From a virus: a DNA stretch of 32,092 nt. Positions 14,301-21,408 of the stretch are shown in pieces (position 1 is the first letter of the stretch; every line of letters starts with the position of its first letter). A program made the translations under genes and the position numbers. The DNA lies in IMG/VR virus record IMGVR_UViG_3300044533_001301, positions 1 through 32,092 of that record; one strand, 5' to 3'. Below the pieces are notes generated by a model, which had not been told where the DNA came from, made no database searches, and saw only the letters and a list, made by a program, of their open reading frames with translations.

Positions 14301-14380
14301 TTTGCGAATTTTTCCGATTGAATTGTGACAAGTGTCACTTTTTCGCTAACTAAAAGTTTTGAAGCTTGTTCAAATGTCAT
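11348..14380 (-). CDS. Large tail-tip hub/baseplate protein (1010 aa)
   Basis: The position after the distal tail protein, and the size, fit a tail hub/Tal-type protein. Residues 1-250 form a beta-rich domain including YESQSVVFKVKDFIFRLRDK. Residues about 303-495 contain three tandem copies of a beta repeat with GVGTSFL/GTGTQFI at the start and a SNTSLTL/SDTELTM turn. The C-terminal quarter (EINVTYRPF, VEIVISDLGNVFNR) matches the end of many siphovirus hub proteins. It probably forms the tip that contacts the cell and carries fibres. No lytic motif recognised. Confidence 0.65.
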   Translation of the reverse strand: MTFEQASKLLVSEKVTLVTIQSEKFAKLFTLYSGSVYYRDVDFFVSTVKESGIELQSVASIGLVTSGKFFYDIVNKRLYLNTVGNVDPKTVEISVVYTHFFSNKPVNLPHDLSSGQAVEWLPYISSIGSIGQRLDDQSTGVVLESSSEISLINTGLFDQIYDTHIFENKSVNFYIWFPVTALSEKRKIFEGYVESKNYESQSVVFKVKDFIFRLRDKLNLPTFSESDGFLADSLIGTPKRRIYGQAKQLKCASVDSLLDGYTGTGTITIDISASVVTGTASGTYVSNDLTGTVSGTAGAGSRTVTGVGTSFLTQISPNQKIRITNGIATYFYKVFAVTSNTSLTLTSDISISFSAFTAKNWSAGNKSVYGVGTSFLSQLQQGSSVEFSNGVTDINMKVEYIVSDTELTMTEFIPSTFSAFTITNTDQKNIRLVGTGTQFISEFCSGDTVKFLENGEILKVDNKEISGTIDFVSSNTLALLSDSIEPSIVGKSFIVEPNVKFYNTNREWHVAGHKLREPTTTITSVVSNNRFILASTEDIFNGDQVLINGNLVSVRRISGNELVTQNALIPSPSVGATIKKLPIQNVFFGQKELIYSRDWTYSNTTSDAKIILNSNAEFNIVDEKMLGVSVSFVNGSRSVTTSSIVDFRSILKPRDFIRKNSIASGENTYFEIIDVKEQEIVLRIPFTGSTETTLAFRKNIDYVTDDSLITCNCLGYESSSLWLKTPSDCVRHMILNDAGFPSVNEASFLQAKADCDFIVSMIIPENLEGEPPSIRDTITKISESIFGSICGNSSQEISYNVLNSVKPSQTDIIKDDDIISFSSESITNIYNEINVTYRPFVDHATTNDTFETFDYNSSFVDKFVGIKNKLEKKLYLYESDKSEIIAQRFALFSSLSNTKVKLKSKMNLFTKSLNDKLFLNLDRLFNRFGGEDNMKIGVITETKKGQTDVEIVISDLGNVFNRVPSIAPDTSNDYSTATSDEKIRWGYIVDDYVLTPDPTSEENLGNNIIG

Positions 14381-14548
14381 TTAAAAAACCTTGCTGAAAA
14401 CGAATGAAACAACCGAACCAACAAACGCGCTAAATGATGCAACCTTGATCTTCAATGTCATCATTTCTGATTTAACATCAGCAAGGTCTTTTCTAATTTC
14501 CTTCATTTCACTTAGCAAATGCGAACGCCATTCTTGATCATTATTCAT
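14381..14548 (-). CDS. Small coiled-coil and membrane-helix protein (55 aa)
   Basis: Residues 8-35 are a charged helix (SEMKEIRKDLADVKSEM) and residues 36-55 a hydrophobic segment (IKVASFSAFVGSVVSF). This layout resembles XhlA-type membrane-associated phage proteins. It is odd for such a gene to lie between distal tail and hub genes; it might act at the host membrane during DNA entry or be an assembly aid. Confidence 0.6.
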   Translation of the reverse strand: MNNDQEWRSHLLSEMKEIRKDLADVKSEMMTLKIKVASFSAFVGSVVSFVFSKVF

Positions 14549-14549
14549 T

Positions 14550-15308
14550 TTACATCGCTTCCTCTAATGAGATTGAGACAGAATAACGACCGAAAGACGT
14601 ATTTGTGATGGTGGGAATTGCATTCATGTAAACCATTCCAGAAAAACGCCTGTGGTCTGTTGTCATTGTATCATCACCAATTGCAACGTAAAAAGGTTTT
14701 GTCGTGCTTTTTTCGTCATAGAATTGAAATATTTGATCTAATTGTGTTTTATCTAAAAGCGTCAGTTGAATATTAAGAGCTTTTTGTCTCGAAATGATGT
14801 CGACGAATCTTTGACCGTATCGGTTTTCTTTTATGTTTGAAAGTTCTTTGTCTTGATAAGACCAATTAAAGTTAGGCCCACGACCAAGATCAATTTGTTG
14901 ACCTAAAAAAACTTTGCTTAATTCACAATATCCAAGCGTTGATGTTAAAACCAAACGACCATAACGATAGTTTTGATTTGCGAATATTTTATACCCGACA
15001 CCATGAGACGTTGAAAATGTTAGCGTGTCGGAATAAGCAGGCGAACCCCATGAGTCAGACGAATTGAACTGAAAAGATAATGAAGAAATTCCAAAACCTG
15101 AACGCGGTTCGTCGACTAAAAAAATCGAGTCAATGTTTTTTGCCGTTCCAAAATCTAAAACAACATTATCAGAATTTGATGTTGATCTAAAAACCTTTGA
15201 CCTTCGTGGGTCAGTCAGGTTTGAAACAGGAAAATTTAAGTTTTCCGTTGATGGTGTTAGTGTTGCGCTATCGACTAAATTTAAGCTAAAAAATTTTAAA
15301 CAACTCAT
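14550..15308 (-). CDS. Distal tail-like protein (252 aa)
   Basis: This follows the tape measure by a four-base overlap, the usual place of the distal tail protein. Residues 20-135 look like a discoidin/galectin-type beta sandwich (NVVLDFGTAKNIDSIFL, then YRYGRLVLTSTLGYCELSKVF). The second half has QRFVDIISR and KPFYVAIGDD, a pattern I know from siphovirus tail-tip adaptor proteins. It would join tail tube to hub. Confidence 0.65.
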   Translation of the reverse strand: MSCLKFFSLNLVDSATLTPSTENLNFPVSNLTDPRRSKVFRSTSNSDNVVLDFGTAKNIDSIFLVDEPRSGFGISSLSFQFNSSDSWGSPAYSDTLTFSTSHGVGYKIFANQNYRYGRLVLTSTLGYCELSKVFLGQQIDLGRGPNFNWSYQDKELSNIKENRYGQRFVDIISRQKALNIQLTLLDKTQLDQIFQFYDEKSTTKPFYVAIGDDTMTTDHRRFSGMVYMNAIPTITNTSFGRYSVSISLEEAM

Positions 15309-17320
15309 GCGATTTTATAACCTTGTTGAACTTGTGTTCTGACCGCTCTTGCTATTTCTCGACCATCAACCTGGATGACAATATCACCACCAGATGAGCC
15401 ATTATTAATCATGTCAAATAAGTTTTTTTGTTGATCTGCATTGAGTACCATCTCACCTGTTCTAACTGTAGCCATTTGATTATCTGGCCCTGGTGTTGCG
15501 CCAATAATGCCACCATTAGCAAAACCTTGAATACCTGCAACCCTGGCTGCCTGAGCAGCCTGCGCAGCGTAGGCAATACCTGCAAAGACGGCACCTATTG
15601 CAGGGTTCCCACCTGAGATATTTTGACCAAATATGTATGCAGCAGATGCGGCTTTAGGTGTATTGATAGCAATCTGAGTTAAAGCAGCAGCCTTACCAAT
15701 TGCAGCAAGTTCTTTATTATTTGAACTAGCTAAACTTGTCGCAGACGCAAAGAAAGCGTTTTGATTATCTAGCTCATTTTTTCTAATATCAGCAATGCCT
15801 TTATTCTTAATATTGGCATCTCTCAACTCTCTATCATAGCCAGCTTTCTTTCTAGCAAGGTCAACTTCCTGAGCAGTTCCTAGTAATTTGGAAGCAGCAA
15901 TGGCGGCATCATATTGGATTTGAGATTTTTGAAGCTCAAAATCTGTTATCTTTTGTATATCAGCAGTAGTTTTTGCCTGAAATCTAGCATCCTCATCTAG
16001 TTGGTTCTGTGCTTCTAGTTGAGCTTTAGATACTAGGAAGTTTTGCTGTGCTTCTAATAGTTGCGCATTTAAAGCATCAACTCTTTTTAACTCAGCATCA
16101 TCTAAGCCTGTCACTGATGGTGCAGGGTTATTTTTTAAATCTTCCTGCTTTGTCTTAATATCATTATAAAATGTGTTAAACTTATTGTTAGCGTCTACAA
16201 TATCAGTTGCTAATCCACCTAAAGTTGTATCACCTGAAAATGCATCCTGGATACCCTGTGCATTAGCATTAGCAGCTTCAGATAGTCGATTCATCTCAGA
16301 AGTTGCAGCATCAGCAGCACCTCTGAAAGCCTCACCAACCTTAGGGATGGTGGAAATAAGTTCTAATAATCCTGCAATGGGTGTAACAACACCCAAAGCT
16401 AGTAGTCTAATAGATCCTAGAATAGCCTCAATTGACGCTGTTGCTATTCTTCCAAATGCATCAATGACTGTAACTAATCCAGCCAATCCATTTAATGATG
16501 CTGAAATAAAATTGGCCAATTGATCTGAATTTTCTTTTCCAAATGTTGAGTTGATTGAATCACCCAATGATACCAATACAGCACTAATTGTTTTGAATGA
16601 TGCAATAACAGCAGGATTCTTAATAATCACATTACCTATATTCTCTTGAACACTATTAAACACGTTTGATAACTGAGCAATAGACCCAGAGAATGTTTTA
16701 ACCTGTGCTTCTGCTGATCCTCCGAATCTTGATTCTAATGTAGTTAGAACATTGGCGAATGTTTCGGCATCTGACTTGCCTTTCTCAAATGCTATTCCTA
16801 GCTTCTGTAGTGCTGTAGTATTGCCCTCAGCAGATTTTGCCACAATGGTTGATGCAGACTCAAGATCAATTCCTAGTGCAGCAGATAAGTCAATGGCAGC
16901 CTGAGTTGCTCTCTGAAGACCATCAGTGTCTAGTCTTGCGAGTGTTTGGATGTAAGCAGCGGTTGATATAACAGCATCATCTTCAAATGCTGTAGTGTTT
17001 TGAATCTCAGCAGCAAAGTCTTGAAGTGATTTAACATTTTCTTCTGTTAAGTTTCCGGTTTGGGATAATGCTAGATTTAAACTATTTAATGCATTTTGTG
17101 AGTCTGATGCAGCTTTAACTGAGTCTAGAACAAACGAGTTTAACTGCCTAAATCCATCCGATACTAAACTAATACCTTTAATGGCAGCAGCAGATGCGAA
17201 TGATCCAAGTGCAACATTGATTGCAGAACCAAGTGATTTAGCTTTCTTTTCGTTATTATCTAGTGCTAATCCGAGCTTATCTTCTATGACCTTAAGTCTA
17301 AACTCAATGTTTTCTGCCAT
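15305..17320 (-). CDS. Tape measure protein (671 aa)
   Basis: The ATG at 17320 has GAGGG eight bases upstream; a TTG at 17326 is less likely. The protein is Ala-rich and helical with hydrophobic stretches (around LLALGVVTPIAGLLELI), coiled-coil regions, and a C-terminal part with GGIIGATPGPDNQMATVRTGE typical of tape measures. By the rule of about 0.15 nm per residue the tail would be roughly 100 nm. It sits directly after the frameshifted chaperone genes, as in lambda-like phages. Confidence 0.9.
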   Translation of the reverse strand: MAENIEFRLKVIEDKLGLALDNNEKKAKSLGSAINVALGSFASAAAIKGISLVSDGFRQLNSFVLDSVKAASDSQNALNSLNLALSQTGNLTEENVKSLQDFAAEIQNTTAFEDDAVISTAAYIQTLARLDTDGLQRATQAAIDLSAALGIDLESASTIVAKSAEGNTTALQKLGIAFEKGKSDAETFANVLTTLESRFGGSAEAQVKTFSGSIAQLSNVFNSVQENIGNVIIKNPAVIASFKTISAVLVSLGDSINSTFGKENSDQLANFISASLNGLAGLVTVIDAFGRIATASIEAILGSIRLLALGVVTPIAGLLELISTIPKVGEAFRGAADAATSEMNRLSEAANANAQGIQDAFSGDTTLGGLATDIVDANNKFNTFYNDIKTKQEDLKNNPAPSVTGLDDAELKRVDALNAQLLEAQQNFLVSKAQLEAQNQLDEDARFQAKTTADIQKITDFELQKSQIQYDAAIAASKLLGTAQEVDLARKKAGYDRELRDANIKNKGIADIRKNELDNQNAFFASATSLASSNNKELAAIGKAAALTQIAINTPKAASAAYIFGQNISGGNPAIGAVFAGIAYAAQAAQAARVAGIQGFANGGIIGATPGPDNQMATVRTGEMVLNADQQKNLFDMINNGSSGGDIVIQVDGREIARAVRTQVQQGYKIA

Positions 17321-17830
17321 TTTCAATTCCCTCTTTTATCCATGAGAAAATCATAATCTTGTCGAAATCTAACTCTGAATGATGGACTGTTAACCCTAAA
17401 TCAATCATAGTTCTAAATTCTAAATACTCTGAAACATCAACTGAAGTTTCTAGTAGCATGTCGATATTTTCAGCTTCAACAAGATTCTCAAGGTCACTTC
17501 TAGATAAGTTATTCCTGATGATGTTGATGGCATCAGGTATTAGGCTTTTTTTGCGAAAGCACCAACCAACTTATTAAGTATCTCATCAGCTATTATTGAT
17601 AATGGTAAAGTCATTTCATCGCCATGAGCATTTAGGTCTTCAAATGATTTAATATCATTCATTTCGCTAAAGTCTAGTAATGGTCCAAGCTTTTCCATTA
17701 TCGAGATTTTAGCACCAATAGGATCTTCAGTTCTGAAAAAATCTTTTGCTTCTTTAAGCAGCTTCATATTTTCAATTACTGTCGGGTTTCTGTATTTCAA
17801 AATTCCCATTGGTGTTTCAATCTTATTCAA
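17304..17830 (-). CDS. Tail assembly chaperone, frameshifted long form (gpGT-like, 175 aa)
   Basis: Ribosomes reading the 17830 gene meet A-AAA-AAA (17552-17546) two codons before the stop. A -1 slip continues from Lys95 into SLIPDAINII and stays open for 80 codons to a TGA at 17306-17304, which lies inside the start of the tape measure gene. The extension has no good start of its own. This is the G/GT arrangement of lambda-like tails: the long form binds the tape measure and brings the tail-tube protein. Confidence 0.85.
17540..17830 (-). CDS. Tail assembly chaperone, short form (gpG-like, 96 aa)
   Basis: The start is TTG at 17830 with AGGAG six bases upstream; no upstream ATG is open in frame. 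The product is a small helical protein ending GAFAKKA. It lies between the major tail protein and the tape measure, the conserved place of gpG-like chaperones, and ends at the slippery heptamer. It is made in excess over the frameshifted form and is not normally in the virion. Confidence 0.85.
   Translation of the reverse strand: MNKIETPMGILKYRNPTVIENMKLLKEAKDFFRTEDPIGAKISIMEKLGPLLDFSEMNDIKSFEDLNAHGDEMTLPLSIIADEILNKLVGAFAKKA
17546..17552 (-). promoter_or_regulatory. Programmed -1 frameshift site A-AAA-AAA
   Basis: Seven consecutive A on the minus strand are phased as GC[A AAA AAA] G in the zero frame, an ideal slippery heptamer, followed at once by GCC TAA. The nearby zero-frame stop may help pausing. 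No strong downstream hairpin was evident by eye. Confidence 0.85.
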
Positions 17831-17839
17831 TCAATACTC

Positions 17840-19333
17840 CTAGACAAAGTTAATATAAACATCTTTATCTGTAGTAGTTACATAACCTTTTAGAGTTACA
17901 TTTACTTGGATGAACGAATCACCAGATGTTGTATATTTACTAACAGTACATTTTTGAAGGTAAGCTGAAAAGCATTTTCCTGGAACCCAGTTTCCACCTG
18001 TCTTAGGGCCAGCATTTAACATTGCAGAAATGCCTTCATTTTTTAGAAGTGCATCTAGTAAAGCAACATCATGCTTCTTAAGAACAGCAACAACTTCCAT
18101 AGTTGCTTCACGTGCTGTAGGAATTTTCTCTAAAACTCCCGATTCTTCACAGATACAATCAACATCTTCAACTGTTTTGGAGATGGTAAGGCTAACTGAT
18201 TGGGCACAGAAACAGATATTATCTGATTGATTACCAATGAATAGTTCAGAACCCTTAATGATGATTGAATCACCTGAATCATATACTGGGGCAACTGGTG
18301 CAACGTATGACTGAGCATTGTTAGATGTATATGAGAGAGATCCAGTTTTATTTGTAGCGGTAAATCCTATTTTAGTACAAATTGAATTTGCTGCATTTAC
18401 TCCAGTTGCAAAAAGTAAACTTAATGTAACTGCATCAGATGATGCAATTGTAAATTTACCGTCAACACTTGAGAAAGAAACTGTGTATGTCTTTGTTGAT
18501 GCTGATGCATTTAAAGCAACTTCAATGGCATCTGAAAGCTCAATAGGTGTTTTATAGATCTTTTCCTCGACAGAAACCGCGTATGTTCCAGAGTCATCAG
18601 TGAAGTCAAGATACTTATTTGTTGCCGTTATTGTGATTGGGTTGAAAAAGTACTTTGTTCCTTCAAATGAGAAAGAAACCTCTCCAAATGTTCCGGCATC
18701 TAGCTTAAACGAGGCTTCTGTAACTGTGTTACCAGCAGAAACTTCTTTAGCAAAACCATTTCCAAGGTATTTTGTAGTTGAAAAAGTAGGATGACCCTGA
18801 GCAACTGGAATGTAAACAATAGCCTTCCCAAGACCAACACCAGCAGCAGGGGCAGAACCAATTGAGAAGTTCAAATTAAGATCATTTCCTGAGATTGATG
18901 CTACGTTTCTAATATCATAACCAGATGGCTTTTTAATTAAAAGAGCCTGGCCTTGTCTGAAGTCTGTACCATCTGCAACTTTAATTACATTTACAGTTGA
19001 TGATGCGGCTGTTACTTCCTCAGATGGAACAACGTATTTGTCACCAAGGATTGACTCATAAAGCACGCTAGTTTGAGGAGCTTGACCTTCAACACCTGAG
19101 TGCTTTAGGTAAATATCGTGCTTTCCTGATACTTTCTCTTTACCAACAAAAGATTTTGCTGCGCCAATATCATTTAAAAGCTCATCACTTTTAAGCTCCT
19201 CTGGTTCATAGGCAACTTCATTTCCCGGTCTAAGTGGAAGGAATTCAGATCCAACACTAGGCTCAACATAAGTGCCAGATGTTGCTTCCTCAACTACCGC
19301 AAAGACTGATGCTTTATTTAATCCAACTGTCAT
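17840..19333 (-). CDS. Major tail (tube) protein with inserted domain (497 aa)
   Basis: The N-terminus (VFAVVEEATSGTYVEP) and the end (VTLKGYVTTTDKDVYINFV) match major tail proteins of siphoviruses. A central insert at about residues 225-335 (strand-rich, with NAANSICTKIGFTATN) matches a small beta domain found in several virion proteins, likely displayed on the outside of the tube. At nearly 500 residues it is about twice the size of a minimal tube protein. Two Cys-rich stretches (ICFCAQ, DCICEE) are unusual. Confidence 0.75.
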   Translation of the reverse strand: MTVGLNKASVFAVVEEATSGTYVEPSVGSEFLPLRPGNEVAYEPEELKSDELLNDIGAAKSFVGKEKVSGKHDIYLKHSGVEGQAPQTSVLYESILGDKYVVPSEEVTAASSTVNVIKVADGTDFRQGQALLIKKPSGYDIRNVASISGNDLNLNFSIGSAPAAGVGLGKAIVYIPVAQGHPTFSTTKYLGNGFAKEVSAGNTVTEASFKLDAGTFGEVSFSFEGTKYFFNPITITATNKYLDFTDDSGTYAVSVEEKIYKTPIELSDAIEVALNASASTKTYTVSFSSVDGKFTIASSDAVTLSLLFATGVNAANSICTKIGFTATNKTGSLSYTSNNAQSYVAPVAPVYDSGDSIIIKGSELFIGNQSDNICFCAQSVSLTISKTVEDVDCICEESGVLEKIPTAREATMEVVAVLKKHDVALLDALLKNEGISAMLNAGPKTGGNWVPGKCFSAYLQKCTVSKYTTSGDSFIQVNVTLKGYVTTTDKDVYINFV

Positions 19334-19341
19334 ATTGACTC

Positions 19342-19797
19342 CTAATTAATTAACTCACTGATTAATATGTTAAATGTTATTTCTCCAAAAAGGTACTTTT
19401 TTTCACCAGTAACAACTTCTTGAATACCAGATATATTGGATATTTCTATCCTGTCGATAATTGATGTCTCTCCGATCTCTGATGGAGAGTAAAAAGTATT
19501 ACAAAATGTTTGCTGATCTTCAAGAATTGATAGAGTTACTGCATCAAAACCATCTTCTTTCCCTGCTAGTGACACGAATTGCTTCAATAAAACGATTGTA
19601 AATGTCCTGTTTAGACTAAGATTGCAAAATTCAGTTTCCTCTCTAGAGGCAGATTCAACCTTCAAACCCCATGAGTCTTTCCTAATTATGTCGGGATTTT
19701 CCTCGATATTGTATGGATTGTGGAGTCTAGCCTTTGTTGGATAGAGAGCTTCTATTTGGTCAATTATAGCTTCATAAACATCTGTGATTTTGCTCAT
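19342..19797 (-). CDS. Tail terminator/completion protein (151 aa)
   Basis: The ATG at 19797 overlaps the upstream stop as ATGA; an earlier ATG at 19809 has no ribosome site. The length, the alpha/beta pattern (VYEAIIDQIEAL, then NRTFTIVLLKQF, and a C-terminal ITFNILI strand) and the location just before the major tail protein are those of gpU-like tail terminators, which cap the tube and join it to the head. Confidence 0.6.
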   Translation of the reverse strand: MSKITDVYEAIIDQIEALYPTKARLHNPYNIEENPDIIRKDSWGLKVESASREETEFCNLSLNRTFTIVLLKQFVSLAGKEDGFDAVTLSILEDQQTFCNTFYSPSEIGETSIIDRIEISNISGIQEVVTGEKKYLFGEITFNILISELIN

Positions 19798-20618
19798 CGA
19801 GTCAACCATCCTTGGACTGCCATTACATCAGTTGCATCCTCAATCCCATCATTGTTTCCATCAACTGAATACCTGGAAAGATCTATTCTTCTTTCATATT
19901 CCTCACGTGCAATCAATCTTTGCTGTGAGTAATCATTACCAAACGCATTAAATATGATCTCAGCAACCTTGCAAACAGAGGCAGGAAGCATCACAGATCT
20001 ATCAAGAATTTGCTCTGGTCCTATGATTACATTCTTCTTTTTAAGGTCTTGAATAATTAAAGACGCTGCTTTAACGTGCTGTTCTTCCCAGTCAACCTTA
20101 CCAGCCTCGAATGATGTTAAAAACGATTGGTCATTAAATATTGGATACTCAGCAAATAAATCTGAGTCATCAGAGAAAAGATTACCTATCCATTCCAGGT
20201 CAATGTTTGCATCAAGGTTATTAGTAAATTGAATTCTGGTCCAGTATTTATCGTAAACAACAATTGATTCAAGACCATCAACACTTTGACCATTTGAGTT
20301 TGTGTTCTCTCTAGTCCAGCTGTGGTTTCTGTCTGGTGTAAACTCAACAAATCCAGACATTGAAAAGGCTTCTGTATAATCATTCTTATTAACCACTGGC
20401 AACCATCCTTGGCTGGACCAATAGTCAATAATCATTTCAGATGATGATTCATTTACAGTTTCACCCATCTTGACGAATAAATGGTTAAGAGGAAAGTCTG
20501 TGGCTATATAAATGGCATCGCTTGATGTCATCGTCAGCATATAAGTGTCTGATTTATACTTATTAAGCTGCTTTGTTATTTCTATGACATTCGAACCATC
20601 TTTAAAAAAGATTCTCAT
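19794..20618 (-). CDS. Head-tail connector-region protein with dockerin-like calcium loop (274 aa)
   Basis: The N-terminal 110 residues are beta-rich. The middle (about 165-245) is helical with ILDRSVMLPASVCKVAEI and FGNDYSQQRL, resembling connector adaptors. The last 24 residues contain D-G-N-N-D-G-I-E-D (253-261) and Asp264, a DxNxDGx5D loop as in EF-hand or dockerin calcium sites. It precedes the tail terminator, so it probably joins head and tail. The calcium site is inferred from the motif. Confidence 0.55.
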   Translation of the reverse strand: MRIFFKDGSNVIEITKQLNKYKSDTYMLTMTSSDAIYIATDFPLNHLFVKMGETVNESSSEMIIDYWSSQGWLPVVNKNDYTEAFSMSGFVEFTPDRNHSWTRENTNSNGQSVDGLESIVVYDKYWTRIQFTNNLDANIDLEWIGNLFSDDSDLFAEYPIFNDQSFLTSFEAGKVDWEEQHVKAASLIIQDLKKKNVIIGPEQILDRSVMLPASVCKVAEIIFNAFGNDYSQQRLIAREEYERRIDLSRYSVDGNNDGIEDATDVMAVQGWLTR

Positions 20619-20629
20619 TTATTTATTCC

Positions 20630-20962
20630 TTAAATGTTGTAATACTGATCATACGATTGAAGACAATATTTAAAAAATCTATCTAAGTATTTAAACATTA
20701 GTCTTTTTTCTGATGGTGTTACCGAAGAGTATGTATTGTTATTAATAACTATTTCAGAGTAACCAGTGTCATATTTTAAAAAGTAATTTGTGTTAGGGAT
20801 TCTCCACTCAATAGGGGAAGGCATTGACCCTGCACCAGTAGGGTTATAATTATTCAATGCTGAATATGCTTGATTTAAAGCGTTAAGTCTTTGCCAATAA
20901 ATCGCAGAGTGGTTGTCGGATAATTGCAAATATTTATTATCAGGTATGATTGGAGCTGGCAT
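20630..20962 (-). CDS. Hypothetical structural-region protein (110 aa)
   Basis: An Asn/Tyr-rich protein starting MPAPIIPDNKYLQL. The central part contains WRIPNTNYFLKYDTG and a helical Tyr-rich end. The N-terminus resembles that of the fibre-like protein at 10272. It lies in the neck/fibre group, with no charge or membrane features to suggest another place. Probably a virion part; family unknown. Confidence 0.5.
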   Translation of the reverse strand: MPAPIIPDNKYLQLSDNHSAIYWQRLNALNQAYSALNNYNPTGAGSMPSPIEWRIPNTNYFLKYDTGYSEIVINNNTYSSVTPSEKRLMFKYLDRFFKYCLQSYDQYYNI

Positions 20963-20971
20963 AAAATTTCC

Positions 20972-21247
20972 TTATGGGTATAGAACTTGTTCAGAGCCAA
21001 TTACGATTAACTGAATAAGTTGAGGAAAATATTTTAATTGCTGATCTGGCGACCAAGTAGAGTGCTGTTGGCCTGTCTCAATAATAGTAAACTGACTGGC
21101 TCCTGCGTCCCATGAAATATCTCGAAACGAGCAAGAATCTATGGAATTATTTAAAAAAGTAGTTTTTGCTTCATCGTAACCATTTGTTACAAAATTATCT
21201 CTTTTGACCTTTACTTCGTCATAAACTTGATCTGTCCACGTTGCCAT
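20972..21247 (-). CDS. Hypothetical structural-region protein (91 aa)
   Basis: A small acidic alpha/beta protein (MATWTDQVYDEVKVK... ending GSEQVLYP). The start overlaps the stop of the upstream small gene as TAATG. No family recognised. Its context between fibre-like and neck genes suggests a minor virion or assembly role. Confidence 0.5.
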   Translation of the reverse strand: MATWTDQVYDEVKVKRDNFVTNGYDEAKTTFLNNSIDSCSFRDISWDAGASQFTIIETGQQHSTWSPDQQLKYFPQLIQLIVIGSEQVLYP

Positions 21248-21408
21248 TATTGCTCCAATATCTCAGAGTTTGCGCCATCTATTCTTTCAATTCGATATTC
21301 ATTGCCGTCAACTTTTAATTGCTCTACTTCAAAAAGAGCGTCATTAATGTTTTCAAATGAAGAAATCAAAATCCACTCATCGCCAGATTTTTTAAACACG
21401 CTAAACAT
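21247..21408 (-). CDS. Small hypothetical protein (53 aa)
   Basis: The frame begins at ATG 21408, joined to the fibre gene stop as TAATG, and ends at TAA joined to the next start in the same way. The product (MFSVFKKSGDEW... ending NSEILEQ) has short strands and an acidic helix. Double coupling is the main evidence that it is translated. Confidence 0.6.
   Translation of the reverse strand: MFSVFKKSGDEWILISSFENINDALFEVEQLKVDGNEYRIERIDGANSEILEQ

Noticed and set aside
16173-16523. Plus-strand frame (116 codons) inside the tape measure gene
   Set aside because: It is a by-product of the Ala/Ser-rich coding strand.
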